This document shows positions 52,762-61,559 of a stretch of DNA of 64,000 bases, one piece after another. The notes below the pieces were generated by a model. That model made no database searches and was not told the DNA's origin. It worked only from the letters and a program-made list of their open reading frames with translations. Position numbers and translations under genes: made by a program. The stretch is from Burkholderiales bacterium (GTDB taxonomy: Bacteria; Pseudomonadota; Gammaproteobacteria; Burkholderiales; SG8-41), in NCBI GenBank assembly GCA_020854035.1, contig JADZGE010000042.1:16947-80946 (forward strand), given 5' to 3'. Each line of letters starts with the position of its first letter. The stretch's first letter is position 1.

Positions 52762-53934
52762 ATGAGCGGGACCACGGATATCCCGGAGAGCGAACCGGCC
52801 GAACGCGCCGAACGGATCTCGATGCTGCGAGAGTCCGCGGGCAGGTTTTGCGCTGCCGGCGAGCACGTGAAGCGATCGCGAAAACTGCGAGGCTCCGTAC
52901 CCGGGTTCGATCGGGAGGTCTGGAAGCAGATGGCCGGGATGGGCTGGACGGGCATCCTGATTCCCGGGAGGTTCGGAGGTCTCGGCCTGGGATCCATGGA
53001 GATGGCCGCCGTCGCCGAATCCCTGGGCCGTTACCTCCTGCCGGAGCCCCTCGTCGCCTCGACGATGCTCGGCGCGGGCGCAATCCTCTACGGAGAGAAC
53101 GAGACGATCAAGAAGAAAATCCTGCCGGCTGTCGTATCGGGCGACGTGATCCCGGCGCTGGCGTGGCGCGAGGCGGGGCATAATGGCGATATCCTCGCCG
53201 CGTCCGCGCAGGCGGTCTCCTCGCGGGAGGGCATACGGCTTTCCGGCCGGAAGCATCTCGTCGTCGGCGGAATGGAGGCCGATGGGTTCGTCGTCTCCGC
53301 GAGGAACGATCACGGATTGTGTCTCTACTGGGTACCGGGGGAAGCCGCAACGGCGGGGCTTGCGCCGGTCGAACTCGCCGACGGCAGGTCTGCCGCCACG
53401 CTCGATCTTTCGGGGTTGCGGGTGCCCGGCGAGAACCGGATCGCGGGTCCCGGGCGGGCGGAGGAGGCGCTCTCGCGCGCGTTCGACGAGGCGTTGTTCG
53501 CCACGTCCGCGGAGTTGCTCGGCGTCATCTCGAGTGCATTCGCGATAACGCTCGATTACCTGAAGACCCGCAAACAGTTCGGCAAGCTGATCGGGTGTTA
53601 CCAGGCGCTGCAGCACCGGGCCGTCGATCTCTACGCGGCGGAGGTGACGTGCCGATGCGCGCTCGATGAAGTGCTCGCCGAGGCAGGCGCCCCGGATATC
53701 CGGGCGCAACCTAGGGGCGCGCTCGCGAGTCGCATCAAGGCGCGCTGTTCGCGGGCGAGCCTTGTCGTGACGCGCGAGGCCGTGCAGTTGCACGGTGCAA
53801 TCGGGATTTCGGACGAATGCGACATAGGCCTGTTCCTGAAGCGCGCGATCACGCTCTCGGCGTGGCTCGGGGGCGCGGATTTTCACAGAGCGCGGTACGC
53901 CGAGTTGGCGGACGAGGAGGCGGCGCACGCATGA
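52762..53934 (+). CDS. acyl-CoA dehydrogenase, subunit 1
   Basis: 390 residues from ATG 52762; a GTG at 52699 overlapping the MaoC stop would add 21 Arg-rich residues and cannot be excluded. ACAD fold: GMGWTGILIPGRFGGLGLGS, FVVSARNDHGLC, LKTRKQFGKLIGCYQALQHR and VQLHGAIGISDECDIGLFLK. Paired with a second dehydrogenase gene via ATGA overlap; such pairs often form alpha2beta2 enzymes with one FAD site per dimer. Confidence 0.88.
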   Translation: MSGTTDIPESEPAERAERISMLRESAGRFCAAGEHVKRSRKLRGSVPGFDREVWKQMAGMGWTGILIPGRFGGLGLGSMEMAAVAESLGRYLLPEPLVASTMLGAGAILYGENETIKKKILPAVVSGDVIPALAWREAGHNGDILAASAQAVSSREGIRLSGRKHLVVGGMEADGFVVSARNDHGLCLYWVPGEAATAGLAPVELADGRSAATLDLSGLRVPGENRIAGPGRAEEALSRAFDEALFATSAELLGVISSAFAITLDYLKTRKQFGKLIGCYQALQHRAVDLYAAEVTCRCALDEVLAEAGAPDIRAQPRGALASRIKARCSRASLVVTREAVQLHGAIGISDECDIGLFLKRAITLSAWLGGADFHRARYAELADEEAAHA

Positions 53935-55106
53935 GCACGACAAAGCAGCATCGAGAAGAGAACTGGAACGCGCTGGGCGACGACGCGTTTCGCCGGGCCG
54001 TGCGCGCCTTCATCGAGGAGCGCTACCCGGCTGAGCTCCGGTTCCTGCCGTTCCGGCCGCCCTGGCGGGAGCTCAAGCCATGGGTGATGCTGCTCGTCGA
54101 GAAGGGGTGGAGCGCGCCGAACTGGCCGGTGAAATACGGCGGCATGGGGCTCTCTCCGGGCAAGCTCCTGATCTTCATCGACGAACAGGAGCGCTGGGGC
54201 GTTGCGCGCGCGCCGGACCACGGGATCGTCCAGGTGGGCCCGATGCTCATCCAGTTCGGCAGCGAGGAGCAGAAGCGCAACGTGCTGCCCGGCATGCGGA
54301 CCTTCGAGACCATCTGGTGCCAGGGTTACTCCGAGCCGGGCTCGGGCTCCGACCTGGCGAGCCTCGTCACGGAGGCCGTGGCCGACGGGGATCATTTCGT
54401 CATCAATGGCCGGAAGATCTGGACCTCGTTCGCGCTCGACGCGACCCACACCTACCTGCTCGCGCGGACGGACAGGAAGGCGAAGCAGCAGGAAGGGATC
54501 ACCTTCTTCCTGGTGGACCTTTCGTTGCCGGGCGCCGCTCGCCGCGGCATCAAGAACATCGCGGGGGCGACCGAGTACTGCGAGATGGTGTTCGACGGCG
54601 TTCGCGTGCACCGGTCGAACATCGTGGGCGAGCTCAACAAGGGGTGGACGGTCGCGAAGAGCGTGCTGAACTTCGAACGCCTGAACAGCGGCAGCCCGCG
54701 GCGCGCGCAGTTCGCGTTCGAGCGGCTGCGTGCGCTGGCGCAGGAGAGGGGCGTGCTCGGCGAACCGGATTTCAGGAAACGATACACCGAGCTTCGTCTT
54801 GACCTCGCCGATCTGAAGGCGGTGTACGCGTATTTCGCGGATCAGGTGAAGCGCGGGCAGCCGCTGGGGGCCGATGTCTCGATTCTCAAGGTGATGTCGA
54901 CCGAGCTGAACCAGCGGATCACGGAATTCATGCTGGAGACGGCGGGCGATCTCGGCCTCGTGGCGGCCGGCGAGCGCGGCGACATCGGGCGGGTCGACGC
55001 GCTGACGCCCTTTCTCGATTCCCGCGGGCGCACGATCGGCGCCGGCACCAGCGAGATCCACAGGAACGTCGTGGCGAAGCGGGTGCTCGGCCTGCCCGCG
55101 GCCTGA
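53931..55106 (+). CDS. acyl-CoA dehydrogenase, subunit 2
   Basis: 391 residues. NWPVKYGGMGLSPGKLLIFI, WCQGYSEPGSGSDLASLVTE (FAD-binding), INGRKIWTSFALDATHTYLL and the C-terminal SRGRTIGAGTSEIHRNVVAK are typical of FadE-like proteins. Complements the shorter-motif subunit encoded just upstream. Together they would introduce the 2,3-double bond hydrated by the MaoC protein. Confidence 0.91.
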   Translation: MSTTKQHREENWNALGDDAFRRAVRAFIEERYPAELRFLPFRPPWRELKPWVMLLVEKGWSAPNWPVKYGGMGLSPGKLLIFIDEQERWGVARAPDHGIVQVGPMLIQFGSEEQKRNVLPGMRTFETIWCQGYSEPGSGSDLASLVTEAVADGDHFVINGRKIWTSFALDATHTYLLARTDRKAKQQEGITFFLVDLSLPGAARRGIKNIAGATEYCEMVFDGVRVHRSNIVGELNKGWTVAKSVLNFERLNSGSPRRAQFAFERLRALAQERGVLGEPDFRKRYTELRLDLADLKAVYAYFADQVKRGQPLGADVSILKVMSTELNQRITEFMLETAGDLGLVAAGERGDIGRVDALTPFLDSRGRTIGAGTSEIHRNVVAKRVLGLPAA

Positions 55107-55197
55107 GACGAAATGGCGGCCGCTCCCATCGTGATGGTTGGCGAAAGCGGGCGGCAGTCCGCGGTGTGACGGGGATGAACCGGACGGAGGACTCGTA

Positions 55198-56568
55198 ATG
55201 GACCAGGTATCCGCCGCGGGTCGGGGCGAGAGCGCGCGCGGGCTCCAGCTCGCGACCTACATCGTTTCAACGTCGAAGCGGCACCTGCCGCCCGAAGTGG
55301 TCGACGCCGCAAGGCGCGCCCTGGTCGATGTCGTCGGGGTTGCCGTCGGTGCGGCACGCGAGCCGGTGTCGATCGCGGTGCGCCGCATGGCCGAGGGGTG
55401 GCAGGCGAGCGGGGGCGCCCATATCCTGACCGGCGGCACGACGACTCCCGCGCTGGCGGCCCTGGTGAACGGGACCATGGCTCACGCCATGGACTTCGAC
55501 GATACGCATCCCATGGGCGGTGGTCACCCGAGCGCCCCATGCTGGTCGACGGCGCTCGCGCTGGGCGAGCACCACCGCCTCGACGAATCGGAGATCATGG
55601 CCGCTTTCGTCACCGGTTATGAAGTGATGGCGAAGCTCGGAGGCGGCGGGGCCGCGGGTGTCGGGCGCAGCCTGCAACGCCACGGCTTTCACCCGACGGC
55701 GGTCAACGGGCGGGCCGCCGCCGCCGCGGTGGCGTGCGCGCTGATGAAGATGGGTATCGATGAGACGCAGAACGCCCTCGGCATCGCGGCGACGACCGCC
55801 GGCGGCCTGATCGGGTCGTTCGGCACGGACTCGAAGCCGTTTCATGCGGGGAAGGCCGCCATGGACGGTATCCAGGCGGCCGATCTCGCGATGCACGGTT
55901 TCGAGGCGGCAAAGCATCTCCACGAAGCGGACGGCGGCATGCTCGGCGCGATGATCCAGGACGGAAATGTCCAGGTGCCGCCGCTCGATTTCGAGGAGCG
56001 ATGGGAAATTCTCGGCAACGGATTCAAACCCTTCGCATCCTGTCGCGCCACCCATGCCTCGATCCAGGCGGCGCAGTCGCTCGCGGGGCGCATCGGCGGG
56101 CGGCGGATCGAGAAGGTAAGAGCCAGGGTCGACCCCACCGCATTGGTCGCGGCGGGGATCCTCGAGCCGCGTACGCCGCTCGAGGGAAAGTTCAGCACGC
56201 CTTTCTGCATCGCGATCGGCCTCAGGGGATACGCGGGCGTGGCGACGGACTTCAATGGCACGGCAATGCGCGACGAGGCCGTCAGGAAAGTCGTCCCCGT
56301 GGTCGAGCTGGAAGCGGTCCGGGGACAACCTCTGCACGAAGCCCATCTGGATGTCTATCTCGAGGGCGGCGAGCACCTCTACGCCCATACGCCGGTCATG
56401 CTCGGACACCCCGACAACCCGATGGGGTGGGACGCGCTGGAGACGAAATTTCGCGGGCTCGTCGAGCCGATTGCCGGGGGCGAGAAGACGCCGGTTCTCT
56501 ACGGCGTTCTACGCAACTTCGGCTCGCGCGGTTCATTGTCGAAGGCAATGGAAATCCTGGGCCGCTGA
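55198..56568 (+). CDS. MmgE/PrpD-family protein, first of a pair
   Basis: 456 residues: AARRALVDVVGVAVGAAREP, MAHAMDFDDTHPMGGGHPSA, HPTAVNGRAAAAAVACALMK and KPFASCRATHASIQAAQSLA, the core of the family, including the Asp-Asp-Thr/His active-site cluster. ATG 55198 with GGAGG upstream. Relatives dehydrate 2-methylcitrate or decarboxylate cis-aconitate. It shares only family-level similarity with the gene that follows, so this is not a recent duplication. Confidence 0.88.
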   Translation: MDQVSAAGRGESARGLQLATYIVSTSKRHLPPEVVDAARRALVDVVGVAVGAAREPVSIAVRRMAEGWQASGGAHILTGGTTTPALAALVNGTMAHAMDFDDTHPMGGGHPSAPCWSTALALGEHHRLDESEIMAAFVTGYEVMAKLGGGGAAGVGRSLQRHGFHPTAVNGRAAAAAVACALMKMGIDETQNALGIAATTAGGLIGSFGTDSKPFHAGKAAMDGIQAADLAMHGFEAAKHLHEADGGMLGAMIQDGNVQVPPLDFEERWEILGNGFKPFASCRATHASIQAAQSLAGRIGGRRIEKVRARVDPTALVAAGILEPRTPLEGKFSTPFCIAIGLRGYAGVATDFNGTAMRDEAVRKVVPVVELEAVRGQPLHEAHLDVYLEGGEHLYAHTPVMLGHPDNPMGWDALETKFRGLVEPIAGGEKTPVLYGVLRNFGSRGSLSKAMEILGR

Positions 56569-56635
56569 CCGGCGGGCGCCCGCAGGCGGCCGCTGCCGCG
56601 ATCCGCACGGGTGAGATCGCGCGGAAAGGAAATAC

Positions 56636-58036
56636 ATGAGTCTCGCCGCTGCAATAGCCGGAAGGGCGGGTGCCCTGCATTTCGCGGATTTCCCGGCGGA
56701 GGCAATCGACTGGGCAAAAATCGCGATAACCGATGCGATCGGCTGTGCGCTCGCGGGCGCCGTCGAGGATGCTTCGACGATCGCGCTGAAGGTCTGCCGG
56801 GCCGCCCATCCCGCGGGGAACGGCCCCTGTACCGTACTCGGGACCCGCGCGCGCCTGTCATCCTGCGACGCGGCGTTGGTAAACGGTGTCAGCGGGCATG
56901 CTCTCGATTTCGACGATACCAGCAAGTCAATGGCCGGCCACCCGACCGTCGTGATACTTCCCGCCATACTCGCGCTGGGCGAGGAAACCGGGGCGTCCGG
57001 TCGCGATCTTCTGGTCGCCTATGTGACGGGGCTGGAAACCGCGACCCGGATCGCGCGCGGTGTCAATTTCCGGCATTACGAGAAGGGGTGGCACCCGACC
57101 TCGACCCTCGGCATTTTCGGAGCCGTGTCCGGGTGCAGCCGCCTGCTCCAGCTCGACGTCGCGAGAGCCGCGCATGCGCTCGGGATCGCGGTCTCGCTCT
57201 CCTCGGGCGTGAAGTCCAATTTCGGCAGCCAGACCAAGCCGCTGCATGCCGGAGCGGCTTCCCGCGCGGGATTGCTTGCCGCACGGCTCGCGGAACAGGG
57301 CTACACCGCGAGCCCCGACGCATTCGAGCACCCGCAGGGCTTCCTCGCGGTGTTCAATGGCGAGGGCAACTTCGATACGGGCAGGATCCTGTCGGGATGG
57401 GGGCAGCCACTCGACCTTATGATGCCCGGGATTTCGATCAAGAAGTATCCCTGCGTGTACAGCATTCATTCCGCCATCGATTGCGCGATTGCCCTCAGAA
57501 ACAAGCATCGCCATGTGGTCGAGCGCATCCGGCGGGTGACGGTCACGATGCACGAGCGACGCCTGCTCCCGCATGTACAGCGGGCGCCGGACAGCGCGCT
57601 CAACGCGAAATTCAGCCTGGCATACGGCGTCGCGCGCGGCCTGGTCGATGGCCACGTATCCCTGGCGCACTTCGAGGGGACGGCATATCTCGATCCGCGC
57701 GTGAGGAGCGTCATGGAGCGGATCGTCACCCGGGCTCACTCCGACGATGCCCTCGACTACGGGGCGACGCTACGCGTCGAGCTGGACGACGGATCCTCGC
57801 TGTCAGAGACACTCGACGTGCCGCTTGGCAGGGGGCCCGAATCGCCGCTTCCGGAGTCCATGCTGTCGGCGAAATTCCAGGACTGCGCCCGCCGCGTCCT
57901 GGCGCCGGAACGGGCGGAGCGGATCTATTCGCTTCTGCGGAACCTCGAAGCGGTGCCCGACATCCGATCGCTCACGAAGTGGGCGATCCCGGAGGAGGAG
58001 TCCGTCGCAGAGCGCCGGGCAACCCGTTCGCATTGA
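56636..58036 (+). CDS. MmgE/PrpD-family protein, second of a pair
   Basis: 466 residues: WAKIAITDAIGCALAGAVED, SGHALDFDDTSKSMAGHPTV, HPTSTLGIFGAVSGCSRLLQ, KSNFGSQTKPLHAGAASRAG and ISIKKYPCVYSIHSAIDCAI. ATG 56636 with AAAGGA six bases upstream. Last gene of the operon starting at 47239. Possibly acts on a product of the CoA pathway or on a different isomer from its neighbour. Confidence 0.88.
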   Translation: MSLAAAIAGRAGALHFADFPAEAIDWAKIAITDAIGCALAGAVEDASTIALKVCRAAHPAGNGPCTVLGTRARLSSCDAALVNGVSGHALDFDDTSKSMAGHPTVVILPAILALGEETGASGRDLLVAYVTGLETATRIARGVNFRHYEKGWHPTSTLGIFGAVSGCSRLLQLDVARAAHALGIAVSLSSGVKSNFGSQTKPLHAGAASRAGLLAARLAEQGYTASPDAFEHPQGFLAVFNGEGNFDTGRILSGWGQPLDLMMPGISIKKYPCVYSIHSAIDCAIALRNKHRHVVERIRRVTVTMHERRLLPHVQRAPDSALNAKFSLAYGVARGLVDGHVSLAHFEGTAYLDPRVRSVMERIVTRAHSDDALDYGATLRVELDDGSSLSETLDVPLGRGPESPLPESMLSAKFQDCARRVLAPERAERIYSLLRNLEAVPDIRSLTKWAIPEEESVAERRATRSH

Positions 58037-58148
58037 ACGCAGCGCGGCGCGGTCGAGAACCGGGGGGCCGGCGATCAACGCATGGCTGCGCCGCGACTTC
58101 ACACCCGCGGTGCCAGGCTCGCCGCGCACGGGATGTTTCAGCAAACCG

Positions 58149-59075
58149 CTACAGACCGAGCATCTTGTCCCACGCGGGCACGGGCGCGATCTGCTCCACC
58201 ATGAAATCCACCAGGGCGCGCACCCGCAGCGAGAGGTTGCGTTGCGGCAGGAACATGATGCTGACCGGCGCCCCGATCGACACGTAGTCGCGCAACACCA
58301 GCTTCAGCGATCCGGACCTGATCGCATCGGCTACGACGAAGCTGGTGAGATTGACGAGGCCGTGGCCCGCGATGGCGGCGTCGAGGAGCGCCTGGCCCTC
58401 GTTGAAATTGAGGTGCCCGGACACCGGGAGCGAAAAACGTTCGCCATTCGACGCGAAGTACCACTTCCGATAGCGATGCACGTGCGGGATGTAGAGATTC
58501 AGGCAGCGATGTCTCGCGAGGTCCTGCGGTATCCGGGGCTCTCCGAACCGCTTGATGTACGACGGGGAGGCGGCGGTGACGTAGCGCAGATCACACAGCT
58601 TGCGCGCCACCAGGCGCACGTCGCCGGGCGAACCGATCCGGAACACCGCGTCGAGGCCTTCCTCCGCGAGATCGGCGACACGATTGCTGAGTTCCGCGTC
58701 GATGACGATCTCGGGGTGTCTCTCCGCGAACGCGGCGAGCAGGGGCGAGACGACGCGGTAGCCGAAGCCCACGGGCATCTGGATCCTGAGATGACCGCGC
58801 GGGCTTGCGCGCCGCTGCGTGACCGCGTTCTCGGCGTCGTGCAGCTCCCGCAGGATCTTCTGGCAATGCTCGAGGAACATCAGGCCATCGTCGGTAAAGC
58901 TGATCTTCCTCGTGGTTCGGTTGACCAGCCGCACGCCCAGCCGTTGCTCGAGGCGACCGAGCGCCTTGCTCGCTCCGGATGGCGAGATCCCGAGCCGGCG
59001 CGCGACCGCGGTCAGGCTGAGACTCTCGGCCAGGCGGACGAAGATCTCTATTCCCTGGAGTGATTCGCCGCTCAT
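58149..59075 (-). CDS. LysR-family transcriptional regulator
   Basis: 308 residues: N-terminal helix-turn-helix (IEIFVRLAESLSLTAVARRL, SKALGRLEQRLGVRLVNRTT) and a substrate-binding effector domain (LRIQMPVGFGYRVVSPLLAA, GLDAVFRIGSPGDVRLVARK), of the CrgA-like subgroup. Start ATG 59075. Divergent from the receptor-OYE-LeuCD unit, its likely target; a palindrome lies 14 bases upstream of its start codon. Confidence 0.92.
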   Translation of the reverse strand: MSGESLQGIEIFVRLAESLSLTAVARRLGISPSGASKALGRLEQRLGVRLVNRTTRKISFTDDGLMFLEHCQKILRELHDAENAVTQRRASPRGHLRIQMPVGFGYRVVSPLLAAFAERHPEIVIDAELSNRVADLAEEGLDAVFRIGSPGDVRLVARKLCDLRYVTAASPSYIKRFGEPRIPQDLARHRCLNLYIPHVHRYRKWYFASNGERFSLPVSGHLNFNEGQALLDAAIAGHGLVNLTSFVVADAIRSGSLKLVLRDYVSIGAPVSIMFLPQRNLSLRVRALVDFMVEQIAPVPAWDKMLGL

Positions 59076-59388
59076 CCGACATTAGGGACATTAAGTCGAT
59101 AATGTTTTTCATCATATCCTATTTATCGCGGTTTCCGGCGGTTGTAGCATCGGCTCCAGCCTGTCACGTGCCGGAAACGATGTGGATGTTGTTGTGAAGG
59201 ATGCGTCCTCTCTCGCGACCTCAACGCTACGACCCTCATCCACGCAAGGGAGCGTCTCACCCCGGACGGCGAGCACCGGCACCGCCCGCGCGAATTCTCG
59301 ACCGGCGCCCCTTCGTTGAAGAGCGCGCGCGGATCGTGCCGGGAGCTCTCTCCGCCCGGACGCTCCAGGGTTGGCCACGGAGTCACAA
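59076..59388. promoter_or_regulatory. divergent LysR/receptor promoter region with palindrome
   Basis: 313 bases between lysR and the receptor gene. CATTA (59089-59093) and TAATG (59100-59104) form a perfect inverted repeat around AGTCGA, in an A/T-rich stretch (59085-59135) that contrasts with the surroundings and is a good candidate for the regulator's site. The right part (59200-59385) shows no gene or further motif beyond GGAG at 59379-59382, the ribosome site of the receptor. Confidence 0.45.
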
Positions 59389-60360
59389 ATGACCATGCAT
59401 CGCCATTCCCGTTACGCATGCTGGGCGTTCCTCGGCCTGCTGCTCGCGCTCCCGGCGTCGGGTCAGGGATACCCGGACCGGCCGCTGCGACTGATCGTGC
59501 CCTTTGCGCCGGGCGGCATCGTGGATTACGTCGCGCGGCTCGTCCAGCCGGGCCTTCTCCAGGCACTCGGCCAGACCGTCGTAATCGACAATCGACCGGG
59601 GGCCGGCGGGATGACGGCCAATCAGCAGGCGTCACGAGCCAGCGCGGACGGATACACGCTCCTCGTCAACGCCAACAACTTCGTCATCATTCCGGTACTC
59701 CAGCACCAGCCGCCGTACCGGATGGACCCGGTTTCCATCCTGTGCATTTCGGACCTTCTGCTCACCGTCAACCCGAAGGTCCCCGTTACGAGCGTTCCGG
59801 AACTCGTCGAGCTCTTGAAATCACGATCCCGCAAGCTCAACTACTCGTCGGCGGGCGTGGGGACGACGCGCTTCATGGCCGCGGAATTGTTCAAGCTGAG
59901 CGTGCGGCAGGACATCGTCAACGTCTCGTACAAGGGCGCCGGACCGGCGACGACGGCGCTCCTCGGCGGAGAGGTCGAGATGGCGTTCACGAGCATCAGC
60001 GCGGTCGCCGCTTTCGTGAAAGACGGCAGGCTGCGCGCCCTGGCGACGACCGGCGACCGGCGCTCGCGCGCGCTGCCGGGCGTACCGACCTTCGTCGAGT
60101 CCGGCATACCGGAAGTGGTGGTGCATCAGTGGAACGGGATATTCGTGCCGGCCGATACGCCCAAAGCCGTCGTCCGGCAGCTCAACGCGGCGCTCAAGAA
60201 GACGCTGGACGAGCCGGATGTGAGGACGGGCCTTGAGCGGATCAGCGCCTCGGCCATCGGCAACTCACCGGAGGAGGCGGCCGTTTTCATCGATCGCGAG
60301 CTTGTCAAGTGGACACGCGTGGTGAAGGACGGAAACCTGGCGGTGAACATCGCGAAGTAG
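59389..60360 (+). CDS. Bug/TctC-family receptor
   Basis: 323 residues from ATG 59389 (GGAG six bases upstream). Signal CWAFLGLLLALPASGQG, then YPDRPLRLIVPFAPGGIVD, IDNRPGAGGMTA, SADGYTLLV; the loop reads VSYKGAGPAT rather than H-V-P-Y-K-G. First gene of the LysR-linked unit with an Old Yellow Enzyme and LeuCD, likely importing their substrate. Confidence 0.91.
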   Translation: MTMHRHSRYACWAFLGLLLALPASGQGYPDRPLRLIVPFAPGGIVDYVARLVQPGLLQALGQTVVIDNRPGAGGMTANQQASRASADGYTLLVNANNFVIIPVLQHQPPYRMDPVSILCISDLLLTVNPKVPVTSVPELVELLKSRSRKLNYSSAGVGTTRFMAAELFKLSVRQDIVNVSYKGAGPATTALLGGEVEMAFTSISAVAAFVKDGRLRALATTGDRRSRALPGVPTFVESGIPEVVVHQWNGIFVPADTPKAVVRQLNAALKKTLDEPDVRTGLERISASAIGNSPEEAAVFIDRELVKWTRVVKDGNLAVNIAK

Positions 60361-60398
60361 AGGGCCGGCGGCGATCGATCGCGACCGACGAGGAATAC

Positions 60399-61559
60399 AT
60401 GACGCACACCGTGCCGGCGCTCTTCTCGCCCCTCCCGATTCGCGAGGTCGTGATTCGCAATCGCGTGATGCTCTCGCCGATGGCCCAGTATCGCGCCAGG
60501 GACGGGTCCGCGAACGACTGGCATTTCACCCACCTCACGCGATTTGCGACCGGCGGCGTCGGGCTGGTCTGCTTCGAGGCGACCAAGGTGGAGCGCCGCG
60601 GTCTCGGGACGGTCGGAGATCTCGGCTTGTGGAAGGATGAACATATCGCCCCGATCCGCCGGATCACCGACTTCCTGCGCGCGCATGGCGCGGTGTCGCT
60701 GATCCAGCTTGGCCACGCGGGCCGGAAGGCGGGCACCATGAGGCCCTGGGACGGCTTCGGTCCGCTCGACCGGAGCGTCAGCGTCGAGGGAGAGGAACAC
60801 TGGGAGGTGATCGCCCCGAGCCCGCTGCCGTATCTGGACGGATGGCCGGTGCCGCGGGAGATGACGCTCGAGGACATCGGCGCGGTCACCGCGTCGTTCG
60901 TCGCGGCGGCGCGCCGCGCCGAACGGGCGGGTCTCGACATCGTGGAAATCCACGGCGCGCATGGTTACCTCATTCACGAGTTCCTGTCTCCGGTTTCCAA
61001 TGCGCGCCAGGACCGGTACGGCGGGAACCTGGAAAACCGGATGCGCTTTGCGCTCGAGGTCACGGCGGCGGTGCGGGCGGTGTGGCCGGCCGGCAAGCCG
61101 CTCTTCTTCCGGGTGTCCGCCCAGGACGAGGGCGGCTGGACGCTGGAGGACTCGGTCGTTCTCGCCCGGGAGCTGAAAGCGATCGGGGTCGACGTGATCG
61201 ATTGCTCCTCGGGCGGAGTCGGCGCCCGGTATTCCAGCGCGAACGCCGCCAGGCAGGCACCGGGATTCCAGGTGCCCTTCGCGGACCGGATCCGCAAAGA
61301 GGCGGGCATCATGACCGCCGCCGTCGGCCTCATCGTCGCGCCGGAGCAGGCGGAAGCCATCGTCAGGGACGGCAGGGCCGACCTGGTCGCCATCGGCCGG
61401 GAAATGCTCTACAACCCGTCGTGGGCCGTCCACGCCGCGCAAGCCCTGGGCGTCGATCCCGAATTCCGAAACATGCCTTCGGAATACGGGTGGTGGCTCG
61501 ACAGACGCAGGAAGACCGGATATCCGGGCGCGCCGGCCGGCGACAGGACGGTGCGATGA
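60399..61559 (+). CDS. Old Yellow Enzyme-family NADH:flavin oxidoreductase (NamA/YqjM-like)
   Basis: 386 residues, FMN TIM barrel: VMLSPMAQYRARDGSANDWH, SLIQLGHAGRKAGT, DIVEIHGAHGYLIHEFLSPV and RQDRYGGNLENRMRFALEV; the N-D-W-H and H-G-A-H segments hold FMN and the substrate-binding His pair of the thermophilic-like class. Reduces activated C=C bonds of enones or related compounds. ATG 60399 preceded by GAGGAA; stop overlaps the LeuC start (ATGA). Confidence 0.91.
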   Translation: MTHTVPALFSPLPIREVVIRNRVMLSPMAQYRARDGSANDWHFTHLTRFATGGVGLVCFEATKVERRGLGTVGDLGLWKDEHIAPIRRITDFLRAHGAVSLIQLGHAGRKAGTMRPWDGFGPLDRSVSVEGEEHWEVIAPSPLPYLDGWPVPREMTLEDIGAVTASFVAAARRAERAGLDIVEIHGAHGYLIHEFLSPVSNARQDRYGGNLENRMRFALEVTAAVRAVWPAGKPLFFRVSAQDEGGWTLEDSVVLARELKAIGVDVIDCSSGGVGARYSSANAARQAPGFQVPFADRIRKEAGIMTAAVGLIVAPEQAEAIVRDGRADLVAIGREMLYNPSWAVHAAQALGVDPEFRNMPSEYGWWLDRRRKTGYPGAPAGDRTVR

